A stretch of 64,000 nt of DNA from contig OZ244244.1 in assembly GCA_965217125.1 (NCBI GenBank), positions 1,612,001 to 1,676,000 of the forward strand. The letters run 5' to 3'. Below are positions 23,966 to 32,443 of this stretch, one piece after another (the first letter of the stretch is position 1; every line of letters starts with the position of its first letter). The notes below the pieces were generated by a model. That model had not been told where the DNA came from. It saw nothing but the letters and a program-made list of their open reading frames with translations, and did no database searches. The position numbers and the translations under genes are program-made. This DNA comes from JAAOIF01 sp965217125 (GTDB lineage: Bacteria > Pseudomonadota > Gammaproteobacteria > PS1 > Pseudothioglobaceae).

Positions 23966-25088
23966 TGTTCAATAATTTTAGCACCAAAGCTTTTAAATTT
24001 TGATTGGGTTTAACGGATAATTTTTGCCACAACTGAGTAAAACCAAGCTGCATTTCCTCTCGTGTGGTTTGATTGGATAACACCCGCTCAATTTGCCGAC
24101 AAATATTCTTAGCATTTGCCTGATTTTGAATAAGCTCGATTATGATTTGCTTGCTAAGAATAATATTCACAATTGAGATAAAAGGTATCTTAATCATTCT
24201 TTTGTAGAAAAAATAACTCAGATTAGAGGTCTTAGCCAGCACTAATATTGGCACTTTTAGTAGCGCCGCTTCTAAACTGGCAGTGCCACTAGCAGCTACC
24301 ACAAAATCACACGCCAATAACATAGGGTAAAAATCCTCATCAATAATTTTAACTTGCTTGGGCACGGCATCAAAATATGGGGCTAATTTACGATTATATT
24401 GATAACGAGAGAGTAAAAATTCATAATTATTGCTCAGAGTTAATTGCTTGATAGTTTCAATAAAAATCGGCAAATGATTAATGATTTCACTACTGCGGCT
24501 GCCGGGCAAAAATCCGATAATTTTCTTGTTTGGATTAAGATTATAAGGCGCTAAAAATTCTGCCTTGTTTGGCTTACTATTCAGTTGAGTTTGTATGCTT
24601 TCTATCAGCGGATGCCCAACAAAACTGACTTGCATATTGTGTTTTTGATAAAAATCCACTTCAAACGGAAAAATAACCGCCATATAGTCGATAACTTTTT
24701 TAAGTTTTTTAACTCTATAAGTGCGCCATGCCCAAACTTGAGGGCTGATATAAAACAAGGTTTTAACTCCTATTTTTTTGGCGAATTTGGCTAATTTAAA
24801 GTTGAAGGCTTGAAAATCAACCAAGATCAATAAATCCGGTGGATTGCGTTTCAGACTGTGTTTTAATTGAAACAGAGTTTTGTATAAAAAAGGTAACTTA
24901 GTAATCAGCTCAGCAAAGTCCATCACTGAGGTTTTATCAATATTTTCTAATAATTTAACTCCACTTTGCGCCATTTTTTTGCCACCCATGCCATAAAATT
25001 CACACCCTTCATCTTGCAAACTATTGACCAATTTAGCGCCGTGTCCATCCCCTGATGGCTCGCCTGCAATAATCATAATTTTTTTCAA
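23958..25088 (-). CDS. lpxB: Lipid-A-disaccharide synthase
   Basis: Glycosyltransferase that condenses UDP-diacylglucosamine with lipid X to form the lipid A disaccharide at the inner membrane. The 376 residues have IIAGEPSGDGHGAKLV at the N-terminus, the conserved YGMGGKKMAQSGV, YISPQVWAWR and FLPGSRSSEI. It overlaps gnnB by 4 bp (ATGA). That linkage supports a lipid A role for the next two genes. Confidence 0.97.
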   Translation of the reverse strand: MKKIMIIAGEPSGDGHGAKLVNSLQDEGCEFYGMGGKKMAQSGVKLLENIDKTSVMDFAELITKLPFLYKTLFQLKHSLKRNPPDLLILVDFQAFNFKLAKFAKKIGVKTLFYISPQVWAWRTYRVKKLKKVIDYMAVIFPFEVDFYQKHNMQVSFVGHPLIESIQTQLNSKPNKAEFLAPYNLNPNKKIIGFLPGSRSSEIINHLPIFIETIKQLTLSNNYEFLLSRYQYNRKLAPYFDAVPKQVKIIDEDFYPMLLACDFVVAASGTASLEAALLKVPILVLAKTSNLSYFFYKRMIKIPFISIVNIILSKQIIIELIQNQANAKNICRQIERVLSNQTTREEMQLGFTQLWQKLSVKPNQNLKALVLKLLNNE

Positions 25089-26173
25089 AGGACGCTCTTG
25101 ACAGTGTCAATGATTTGAGATATTTGTGCTTTGCTCAATTCTGGGAAAATTGGTAGCGATATGCACTGGGTAGAGAGCGCTTCAGTAGTTGGCAAAAGCA
25201 AATCTTTAAACTCATTTTTATAAACATTTTGCCGATGTAGCGGTACTGGATAATAAATCGCGTTGGCGATTTGTGCCTCATTCAACGCCTTAGATATTAG
25301 GGCGCGTTTGTTACTAAGAAGCGTATATTGATGATACACATGAACGCCGATATTGTCTTCAAAAGGAATGGTTATTAAGTCTTTTAACCCATCTGTGTAA
25401 GCATGCGCTGCTTTGCGTCTATTGCTGTTATATTCGTCAATATGCTTGAGTTTAATACGCAAAATTACCGCTTGTAACTCATCTAAACGCGAGTTATAAC
25501 CAATTTCATTATGATAATAACGCTCACCACTGCCATGATTACGCAAGGATTTAATGCGTTTTGCCACAAAATCATCATTTGTGCTAACTAATCCGCCATC
25601 ACCATAACAGCCTAAATTTTTGCTAGGGAAAAAACTAAAACAACCAGCTAAACCAAACGAGCCTGTTTGTTGATTGTTGATTGTTGCACCAAAAGATTGT
25701 GCCGCATCTTCGATTAAAACTAAATTATGTTTGTCACATAATGCTTGCAAGCCTACTACATCTGCCGGTTGTCCAAACAAATGCACCACTAAAATTGCTT
25801 TAGTCTTAGGGGTGATGGCTTTTTCCGCCTCAACAACACTAAGATTAAAAGTTTGCCTATCAATATCGGCAAATTTGATGCTTGCACCCGTATAACTAAT
25901 CGCCTCAGCGGTGGCGATAAAAGTAAAGGCGCTGCTAATCACTTCATCGCCCACACCAATATTCGCTGCGCGTAATGCTAAATGCAACGCATCTGTTCCG
26001 TTTGCTACCGCAATCGTATGTTTAACACCTAAATAATCTGCTGCTTCGCTCTCAAACGCTTGCACATTAGGACCTAAGATAAATTGAGTATCAGCCAATG
26101 CGGTTAAAATAGCAGGGTTAATTGTGTCTTTTAACGCCTCATATTGCACCTTTAAATCAACCATTGGAATCAT
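25085..26173 (-). CDS. gnnB: DegT/DnrJ/EryC1 aminotransferase, probable GnnB
   Basis: A 362-residue PLP-dependent sugar aminotransferase: N-terminal MIPMVDLKVQYEALK, VANGTDALHLAL, EDAAQSFGA with the conserved acidic residue, and the PLP lysine in FSFFPSKNLGCYGDGG. DegT enzymes aminate many nucleotide sugars. Coupling to lpxB (4 bp overlap) and to an oxidoreductase (4 bp overlap) matches the gnnA-gnnB arrangement near lpx genes in Acidithiobacillus, where the pair makes UDP-GlcNAc3N for amide-linked lipid A. The family is certain; the GnnB name is an inference from context. Confidence 0.85.
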   Translation of the reverse strand: MIPMVDLKVQYEALKDTINPAILTALADTQFILGPNVQAFESEAADYLGVKHTIAVANGTDALHLALRAANIGVGDEVISSAFTFIATAEAISYTGASIKFADIDRQTFNLSVVEAEKAITPKTKAILVVHLFGQPADVVGLQALCDKHNLVLIEDAAQSFGATINNQQTGSFGLAGCFSFFPSKNLGCYGDGGLVSTNDDFVAKRIKSLRNHGSGERYYHNEIGYNSRLDELQAVILRIKLKHIDEYNSNRRKAAHAYTDGLKDLITIPFEDNIGVHVYHQYTLLSNKRALISKALNEAQIANAIYYPVPLHRQNVYKNEFKDLLLPTTEALSTQCISLPIFPELSKAQISQIIDTVKSVL

Positions 26174-27099
26174 TGTTGTGTCTCCTGTGTAATTTTTAGT
26201 GCAGTCAGTAGCGCTAACTTACCATCTTCGCCACTGACAATAGGCGGCGTATGATTTTGTATCGCTTGGGTAAAAGCAATAATTTCTTCCATAATTGCAT
26301 CTGCATTATCAAAAGTTATGATTTCTGATTGGATAGAAGATTGATTTGGCATACCGTCCACAGGATTTTGATTGCTAAAAATAGTCAATGTTCTTTCTTG
26401 AAAATCCACAATTAAATATTTATTTTTTTGGAAAATGCGCATTTTTCGCTCAGATTTATTGCTAACCCTACTAGCAGATACATTAACGACACAACCATTA
26501 TCAAATCTAATTCTGGCATTACAAATATCAATTTGCTTAGTCAGCACTGGCACGCCAATGGCTTGAATATCTTTAATTTCGCACTTTAATAAACTTTGAA
26601 TAATATCAATATCATGAATCATTAAATCCAGCACCACATTGACATCTGTCCCGCGTGTATTAAAAGATGCCAAACGGTGAATTTCAATAAAATTCGGATT
26701 ATCCAGCACTTTGGCTAATGCCAATAAAACAGGATTAAAGCGCTCTAAATGCCCAACTTGTAGCACTAATTGATTTTTCTGAGCAATGTCAATTAAGATT
26801 TGCGCTTGCGCCACAGTAGTAGTAATAGGCTTTTCCAGCAGAACATGCACGCCATTATCAAGAAATAACTGCGCCACCTGAAAATGTAATTGAGTGGGCA
26901 AAACAATACTCACACAATCGACCAAACTAATTAATTGCTGGTAATCATAAAAAGCACGGGTTTGCAATTGTTGTGCAACTTTATCGGCTTGTTGAGGATT
27001 GCTATCACATACGCCAACCAATTCTACCCCCTTTAGGACAGCGTATTTTTGTGCATGAAACCTGCCTAAATATCCTACTCCAATCACCGCTGCTTGCAT
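26170..27099 (-). CDS. gnnA: Gfo/Idh/MocA oxidoreductase, probable GnnA
   Basis: A 309-residue NAD-dependent oxidoreductase with a Rossmann N-terminus (AVIGVGYLGRFHAQKYA), the LLEKPITTTVAQA motif carrying the usual EKP catalytic lysine, and the DLMIHDIDII segment of this family. By analogy with Acidithiobacillus GnnA it would oxidise the 3-OH of UDP-GlcNAc before transamination by the next gene. The four-base overlaps with gnnB and then lpxB argue for a lipid A operon rather than O-antigen synthesis. Confidence 0.82.
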   Translation of the reverse strand: MQAAVIGVGYLGRFHAQKYAVLKGVELVGVCDSNPQQADKVAQQLQTRAFYDYQQLISLVDCVSIVLPTQLHFQVAQLFLDNGVHVLLEKPITTTVAQAQILIDIAQKNQLVLQVGHLERFNPVLLALAKVLDNPNFIEIHRLASFNTRGTDVNVVLDLMIHDIDIIQSLLKCEIKDIQAIGVPVLTKQIDICNARIRFDNGCVVNVSASRVSNKSERKMRIFQKNKYLIVDFQERTLTIFSNQNPVDGMPNQSSIQSEIITFDNADAIMEEIIAFTQAIQNHTPPIVSGEDGKLALLTALKITQETQQ

Positions 27100-27132
27100 A
27101 TTTTTATTTCCTGATAATGGCTAATTTGCTAA

Positions 27133-27435
27133 TCATCGTCTGGGCAGAATAAGCTGTGGCTCTTTGTCAAAAGCGCGATAAATCACCAACACATTGCCAA
27201 TTACTTGCACCAAATGCGCCTCGGTAAGTTTAATAATCTCATCAATCATACGCTGCTTTTGCTCTCGATTCTGGGTGCGAATTTTAAGTTTTAACAATTC
27301 ATGTTTGTTCAAACTAGATGCCAATTCTGCCAACAACGCCTCACTCAAACCCTGCTGACCAATCAGCACCACAGGTTTTAATACATGCCCCATTGAGCGT
27401 AAAAACTTTTTTTGATTGTTGCTTAACTTTTCCAT
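27133..27435 (-). CDS. yhbY: YhbY family RNA-binding (CRM domain) protein
   Basis: A 100-residue CRM-domain protein associated with 50S ribosome precursors. Family motifs LRSMGHVLKPVVLIGQQGLS and ELLKLKIRT are present, and the KHxLLKLK and GNVLVIYR segments are in place. It overlaps the 3' end of lysA by 13 bp on the same strand. Confidence 0.93.
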   Translation of the reverse strand: MEKLSNNQKKFLRSMGHVLKPVVLIGQQGLSEALLAELASSLNKHELLKLKIRTQNREQKQRMIDEIIKLTEAHLVQVIGNVLVIYRAFDKEPQLILPRR

Positions 27436-28670
27436 TTAACAATTCGCTCTTTCTCAAACAAATCTTGCAGACACTCGCGTTCGCGCACCAATCTATGTTC
27501 ATCGCCAGCAACCATCACTTCTGCTGGGCGCACGCGTGAATTGTAATTTGAACTCATACTAAAACAATATGCCCCTGCATCTATAACTGCCAAATAATCA
27601 CCCTCAGATAAAGATAGTTTTCTGTCTTTAGCAATAAAATCGCCAGTTTCACAAACAGGGCCAACAATGTCCCAAGTAGCCAACATACCATTATTGTTTT
27701 TATTAACAGGCAAGACTTGATGATAAGCATCATACAAGGCTGGGCGCATTAAATCATTCATTGCCCCGTCTACAATTGCAAATGATTTTTTGTTATTATG
27801 CTTTAAAAACTCAACTTGAGTAATAAACACACCGGCATTAGCAACAACCGCCCGCCCCGGTTCTAAGATGATTTCCATCTGTCCTACCTTGCTCAATATA
27901 CTCTCAACATAGCCTTGAATATCAATAGTTTGCTCGTTGTCATATTGAATACCGACACCGCCGCCCAAATCCAAATGAGTAATTTCAATGCCCCTTGCAT
28001 TCAATTTTTCAAGTAACACTAATATTTTGTCTAAGGCATCTAAAAATGGCGATACTTGCACTAACTGTGAGCCAATATGACAAGCTATGCCTTGCACATC
28101 TAAATACTTAGAATCGTGCGCTTGTTGATACAAATCAACAACGGTATCAATCTCCACACCAAATTTATTCTCTCTCAGTCCAGTAGAAATATAAGGATGT
28201 GTTTTGGCATCAATATTCGGATTAACACGAATAGCAATCGGTGCTTGCACTGCTAACGATTGTGCCACAGCTTCAATTCTGTCCAACTCACTGGCAGATT
28301 CCACATTAAAACAACGAATACCCACTTCCAGTCCACGCCTTATTTCTGCTGTGGTTTTACCAACGCCTGAAAAAACAATGTTGTTAGCATCGCCGCCAGC
28401 AGTTAAAACCCGTTGCAATTCGCCGATAGAAACAACATCAAATCCTGAGCCAATTTTTGCCAAGCTGTTAAGTACTGCTAAATTAGAATTAGCCTTAACA
28501 GCATAACAAATTAAATGCTTATGATTGCCGAATGCATGGTCAAATTTACGCCAATTATTCTCTATATCAGCACGAGCGTAAACATAAAGTGGCGAACCAT
28601 AATCCGCCACTAAATCTGTTATTGCAACAGAATCAATATGTAGCGCTTGATGCCGATAAGAAAAACTCAA
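27423..28670 (-). CDS. lysA: Diaminopimelate decarboxylase
   Basis: Last step of lysine synthesis. The 415 residues have the alanine-racemase-like PLP barrel with the lysine in ICYAVKANSNLAVL, the HIGSQL motif, GGGVGIQY, EPGRAVVANAG and the C-terminal active-site Cys in VGPVCETGDFI. It starts 13 bp after the LptM-like lipoprotein gene, a pairing common in proteobacteria. Confidence 0.97.
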   Translation of the reverse strand: MSFSYRHQALHIDSVAITDLVADYGSPLYVYARADIENNWRKFDHAFGNHKHLICYAVKANSNLAVLNSLAKIGSGFDVVSIGELQRVLTAGGDANNIVFSGVGKTTAEIRRGLEVGIRCFNVESASELDRIEAVAQSLAVQAPIAIRVNPNIDAKTHPYISTGLRENKFGVEIDTVVDLYQQAHDSKYLDVQGIACHIGSQLVQVSPFLDALDKILVLLEKLNARGIEITHLDLGGGVGIQYDNEQTIDIQGYVESILSKVGQMEIILEPGRAVVANAGVFITQVEFLKHNNKKSFAIVDGAMNDLMRPALYDAYHQVLPVNKNNNGMLATWDIVGPVCETGDFIAKDRKLSLSEGDYLAVIDAGAYCFSMSSNYNSRVRPAEVMVAGDEHRLVRERECLQDLFEKERIVKWKS

Positions 28671-28683
28671 CGATTTAGCCTTA

Positions 28684-28995
28684 CTATTTAGAATTGTGTG
28701 GCATGATGTCTGTCTCTGTTAAAACAGGTGTTAATTTAACCGGTTGCACTGGCTTTGCTTTTTTAACTGGTTGCACTTGTTTGGCTTTTTTAACCGGTTG
28801 CACTTTTTTTGCTTTTTTAACTGGTTGCACTGGCTTTGCTTTCTCAACCTGTTGCACTTGTTTTGCTTTTTCAACCTGTTGCACTTTCTCTACTTTTTTA
28901 ACCGCTGTTAATTCACCAGTTTTACCACAAGCAGAAATACCAATAACAATAACACCTAATGCTGCTAATTTAGCCAATTTAACTATTTTATCCAT
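28684..28995 (-). CDS. lptM: LptM-like lipoprotein with lysine-rich tandem repeats
   Basis: A 103-residue lipoprotein with a signal peptide ending in the lipobox ISAC (Cys about residue 23) and the following GKTGELT, resembling the CGxKGPL motif of LptM (YifL), which helps LptD disulfide maturation. Position before lysA also matches. Between residues 33 and 87 it carries about six imperfect 10-residue repeats of the type VQPVKKAKxV, encoded by 30 bp DNA repeats (about 28737-28900). Such a basic repeat is not typical of LptM, so assignment rests on the N-terminus and context. Confidence 0.72.
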   Translation of the reverse strand: MDKIVKLAKLAALGVIVIGISACGKTGELTAVKKVEKVQQVEKAKQVQQVEKAKPVQPVKKAKKVQPVKKAKQVQPVKKAKPVQPVKLTPVLTETDIMPHNSK

Positions 28996-29031
28996 AACTA
29001 TTCACCTATTGTTTTATTAAAAAATCGTATT

Positions 29032-29691
29032 TTACAGCAATTCTTTCAATAATTTAACAAAGCTTGTGCGTTTTATATTAAAAGCACCTAAACGCCTTAG
29101 ATGCGGATTTTCAACTTGGCAATCAATCAGCTGATAATCTGTGTGTTTTAATAGATGTACTAAAGCGACATTTGAGGCGTTGCTCAGCGTAGAAAACATT
29201 GACTCACCAAAGAATACTTTGCCCATAGCCACGCCATATAAACCGCCTATTAATTGATTATTTTTATATACTTCTATTGAGTGCGCAAAACCTTGATGAT
29301 GCAATTTGCTATAAGCCTGCAACATATCGTTATCAATCCAAGTACTGTTTTGCCCTTTGCGTTGAATATGTTTGCATTGATAAATCACTTGCTCAAAATC
29401 AGTATTGATACGCACCTCAAATCGGGCGCTGGACAACACTTTATTTAAACTTTTTGAAATGTGTAATTTATCTTGGGTAATTACCATTCTTGGGTTTGGA
29501 CTATACCAAAGTATTGGCTCGCCTTCACCATACCAAGGGAATATGCCTTGTCGATAAGCATCTAACAGTCGCTTGGTTGATAAATCACCGCCAATCGCAA
29601 TCAAACCATTTGGCTGCTCTAATGCTAAATCAATAGCTGGGAAAGCCTTATCTGGGGAATCAAGAATCAACGCTTGCGGTATTTTGCTCAC
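29032..29691 (-). CDS. aat: Leucyl/phenylalanyl-tRNA-protein transferase
   Basis: Adds Leu or Phe to N-terminal Arg/Lys of proteins, marking them for ClpAP. The 219 residues include the conserved GLIAIGGDLSTKRLLDAYRQ, GIFPWYGEGEPILWYSPNPR and YGVAMGKVFFGESMFS motifs. It overlaps nudE by 4 bp, so the two are coupled. Confidence 0.96.
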   Translation of the reverse strand: MSKIPQALILDSPDKAFPAIDLALEQPNGLIAIGGDLSTKRLLDAYRQGIFPWYGEGEPILWYSPNPRMVITQDKLHISKSLNKVLSSARFEVRINTDFEQVIYQCKHIQRKGQNSTWIDNDMLQAYSKLHHQGFAHSIEVYKNNQLIGGLYGVAMGKVFFGESMFSTLSNASNVALVHLLKHTDYQLIDCQVENPHLRRLGAFNIKRTSFVKLLKELL

Positions 29692-30233
29692 TGGTTTTTA
29701 ATGATTTCTCGTGCCATATATAATGCAGCAATAGTTCTGGCCTCGGTTAAATCTGGGTTATACACCAAAGTTTCTAACTCAGATAATTTGTGTGCCACCA
29801 CTTCTAACGGCTCAGGTTCATCGCCCTGTGCACTGGCTTCATACAAATCTTGTGCTAATACAATATGAGTAATATTTGATTGATAACCGGGTGCTAATGT
29901 TATGGTTTTTACAAAAGAGAGTTTTTTGGCAGCATAACCAATCTCTTCGCTCAGCTCCCGATTAGCCGCTTCAATTATAGTTTCACCTTGGTCAATTTTG
30001 CCTTTGGTGAGTGCTAATTCATATCTATCAGTGCCGCCAGAATATTCATAAATCATCAGCACGGTATCATCGTCTAACATAGGAATAACCAATACTGCAC
30101 CATTGCCAGTAGGTTTTAGGCGTTCGTATTCTCGCCGTTCGCCATTGGAAAACTGAATGTCCATTTTTTCAATATTAAACACCCTGGTGGTGGCAATGGT
30201 TTCAATATTAAGGATAGTGGGTTTGTTAGGCAT
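29688..30233 (-). CDS. nudE: ADP-compounds hydrolase NudE
   Basis: A 181-residue Nudix hydrolase acting on ADP-ribose, NADH and Ap3A-type compounds. The Nudix box reads GKIDQGETIIEAANRELSEE (about 82-101) with the ELSEE metal ligands. The N-terminal strand domain (FSNGERREYERLKPTGNGAV) matches NudE. No promoter is obvious in the 170 bp towards the metallo-beta-lactamase gene. Confidence 0.9.
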   Translation of the reverse strand: MPNKPTILNIETIATTRVFNIEKMDIQFSNGERREYERLKPTGNGAVLVIPMLDDDTVLMIYEYSGGTDRYELALTKGKIDQGETIIEAANRELSEEIGYAAKKLSFVKTITLAPGYQSNITHIVLAQDLYEASAQGDEPEPLEVVAHKLSELETLVYNPDLTEARTIAALYMAREIIKNQ

Positions 30234-30415
30234 GATAATAATTATGCCATAATTAAGTTTGTTTTGTCTGGCTTGGTAGAATTATTAACACAATCAATCC
30301 TGATAGTATCATTGCTATCGATGCAAATAAAGAGGATTTTATTAAGAGCATTTTGGGCAAAATACCAAAGCTTAATACTATACAATTAGAGTTTTAAAAT
30401 CCTTTGGAGAAAACT

Positions 30416-31369
30416 ATGAAAACACTCTATTTTTTATTGATTTTAAGCTTATCAAGCTTATCAAACGCTTGGATTATTGGTGATTTGGGCGAATTTACTT
30501 TTAAGAAAATTACCGACAATGTGTTTGTTATTCACGGTCCGTTGAGCAACCCAAATGTCAAAAACCAAGGTTTTATGAACAACCCCGGCATTGTTATCGG
30601 CGACACTGGCATTATTGTTATTGACCCTGGCAGCACTTATAAAGTCGGTAAAAACATTCTAAAAGAAATTCATAAAATTAGTAAAAAACCAATTTTGGCA
30701 GTGTTTAATACGCATATACATGGCGACCATTGGCTCGGCAACCAAGCTATTATTGAACAATATCCAAACGCTAAAATTTACGCCCACCCGAATATGATTG
30801 CCGAAGCAAAAGATGGCGGCGGCGACAATTGGATTAAAATTATGCACGATTTGACTAACGGCGCATCTAAAGGCACGATTGCTACCTATCCAACCGATGC
30901 AACCTCACATTTACAAGTTATTACTATTGCCGGGCAGAGTTTTAAAATCCACAACCCGACCAAAAAAGCACATACCGATACCGACATTATGGTGCAACAT
31001 ATAAATAGTAAAACCCTATTCTTAGGTGATAATGATGTTGTGCATAGACACAGTAGGTTTGACAGCTCAGCAGACATACATGGCAATATCAAAGTTCTAA
31101 AATATGCAATCAACTTAAATTTGAAGCACTATGTGCCCGGGCATGGAAAATCTGGCAATGCTAAAGATACAGTGCAGCCATTTTTAGATTATCTACTCAT
31201 CATTCAAGCTGAAACCAAAAAAGGTTATGCGCAAGATTTACAAGATTATGAAATCAAACCTTTTGCTGATAAAAAACTCACTGATTACCAAAATTGGTAT
31301 GGTTATAAAGCACAATTAGGCAGTCATATCAATAAGATGTTGTTAGAAATTGAGGCACTTGATTTGTAA
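30416..31369 (+). CDS. Secreted metallo-beta-lactamase-fold hydrolase
   Basis: About 317 residues. The start is set at the ATG at 30416 because TTGGAG lies just upstream and it gives a signal peptide (MKTLYFLLILSLSSLSNA). The mature protein has the zinc motif NTHIHGDHWLG (HxHxDH) and later GDND and HYVPGHGKSG metal-binding segments. It resembles the periplasmic metallohydrolases found with PQQ-alcohol or sulfur oxidation genes (SoxH-like). No such genes are adjacent and the substrate is unknown. Confidence 0.82.
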   Translation: MKTLYFLLILSLSSLSNAWIIGDLGEFTFKKITDNVFVIHGPLSNPNVKNQGFMNNPGIVIGDTGIIVIDPGSTYKVGKNILKEIHKISKKPILAVFNTHIHGDHWLGNQAIIEQYPNAKIYAHPNMIAEAKDGGGDNWIKIMHDLTNGASKGTIATYPTDATSHLQVITIAGQSFKIHNPTKKAHTDTDIMVQHINSKTLFLGDNDVVHRHSRFDSSADIHGNIKVLKYAINLNLKHYVPGHGKSGNAKDTVQPFLDYLLIIQAETKKGYAQDLQDYEIKPFADKKLTDYQNWYGYKAQLGSHINKMLLEIEALDL

Positions 31370-31456
31370 CTTCGCGGCGCCTCACCAACTTAGTTAATAA
31401 CCCTTTAGTTTTGACACAAATAGGACAAGCATTGCTGGAATAAACAACTATTTTTA

Positions 31457-32077
31457 CTATAAATTATCAAAGATTTCACAACCTTCGTCGCTTAACCTAA
31501 AATCAACAATTTTTTCTGGAACTAACATTTTCTTAGCAATAAGGTTGTTATTAAAACCTTTAGTTTTCAGTTTTAGCAATTCTGCAACAATAGCACTAGG
31601 TAATAAAAATTCAATAGCAATAAAGTAAGTTACCCAATCTGCACTAATTTGAGGTTTTTTATCATTATGCACTACATTAATTAGATGAGAAAACAATATT
31701 TCTATATCTTGGTTGGTGTGGGTTGAATTACTTGCCTCATAAATGAGAATTTGAGACAACTCTTTACAAATATAAAAACGCGTCCAACAAGGGTTGTGTT
31801 GGGTAACATAAATTTTATGTTCTGTCTCGTATGATTTAATAAATGCTTCAATAAAAGACCGATGTGGCAGGCGAATCACAGTAATTTTCTGCTTAAATTT
31901 TGATTCAAACAATTTGACTAGATTGTGACTATGAAACAGATTAGTCGGAATCTCTCCAAAAACTGATATTGGACTAATGCCTTGAGAGTGGATACTATCC
32001 AAACTTTTGAGTTCTTCTGTTAGTTTTTTGGCTTGTTTTACTCCACTAATAGCATAGGTTTCGTAAAAATTATCCAT
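31457..32077 (-). CDS. ImmA/IrrE-like protein lacking the zinc-binding motif
   Basis: A 206-residue protein whose order of motifs resembles ImmA/IrrE peptidases: CWTRFYICKELSQILIY (about 98-113) occupies the place of the RFTxAHELGH helix, and DWVTYFIAIEFLLPSAIV (about 146-163) the EAxANxFAAELLMP helix. The HExxH histidines are replaced (KELSQ), so it is probably not a peptidase. A C-terminal LIAKKMLVPEKIVDFRL helix also fits. It follows a 74-residue gene after an internal hairpin. Recognition is by pattern only and is tentative. Confidence 0.55.
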   Translation of the reverse strand: MDNFYETYAISGVKQAKKLTEELKSLDSIHSQGISPISVFGEIPTNLFHSHNLVKLFESKFKQKITVIRLPHRSFIEAFIKSYETEHKIYVTQHNPCWTRFYICKELSQILIYEASNSTHTNQDIEILFSHLINVVHNDKKPQISADWVTYFIAIEFLLPSAIVAELLKLKTKGFNNNLIAKKMLVPEKIVDFRLSDEGCEIFDNL

Positions 32078-32090
32078 GATTTTTCATTCC

Positions 32091-32120
32091 AAAAAAAAGC
32101 CACAAACTTGTGACTTTTTT
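32091..32120 (-). terminator. Hairpin with T-run between the small gene and the IrrE-like gene
   Basis: AGTCACAA/TTGTGGCT stem flanked by A and T runs. It is symmetric, so it can terminate in either direction. On the minus strand it lies after the 74-residue gene and before the IrrE-like gene, so it would reduce read-through to the second gene. Confidence 0.72.
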
Positions 32121-32135
32121 AATTTTTAATTTATT

Positions 32136-32360
32136 TTAATGACTTAATGCAGCGTTAAGTTCTGTTAACTCGCCACTATAATCAACAACTTTAGGAAACG
32201 GTTCTGTAATTCCTGCATTTGCTAATCTCTCAATGTGTAACACCTCTTGCTTAGCTTTTTCTACAGAGGCATTAGATGTGTCTCCCCCTATAGCAAACTT
32301 AATATCTTTAAGTCCTGAGTCTATTTCACCCTGTATCCACGATTCAAAATTATCATTCAT
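32136..32360 (-). CDS. Small acidic protein upstream of IrrE-like gene
   Basis: A 74-residue acidic protein (MNDNFESWIQGEIDSGLKDI onward). The ATG at 32360 is chosen because GGAG lies 6 nt upstream; an ATG 12 nt earlier is also in frame. No known domain is seen. Gene order (small acidic, then IrrE-like) resembles regulator/antitoxin plus ImmA-type pairs, but no helix-turn-helix is apparent. Confidence 0.6.
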   Translation of the reverse strand: MNDNFESWIQGEIDSGLKDIKFAIGGDTSNASVEKAKQEVLHIERLANAGITEPFPKVVDYSGELTELNAALSH

Positions 32361-32443
32361 TGCTAACTCCATTTTATATTCTTATAAAAAACTTTTAAAT
32401 ACTATTATTCCATATTTTATCAACTTGTCAAGTATTTATTTAT

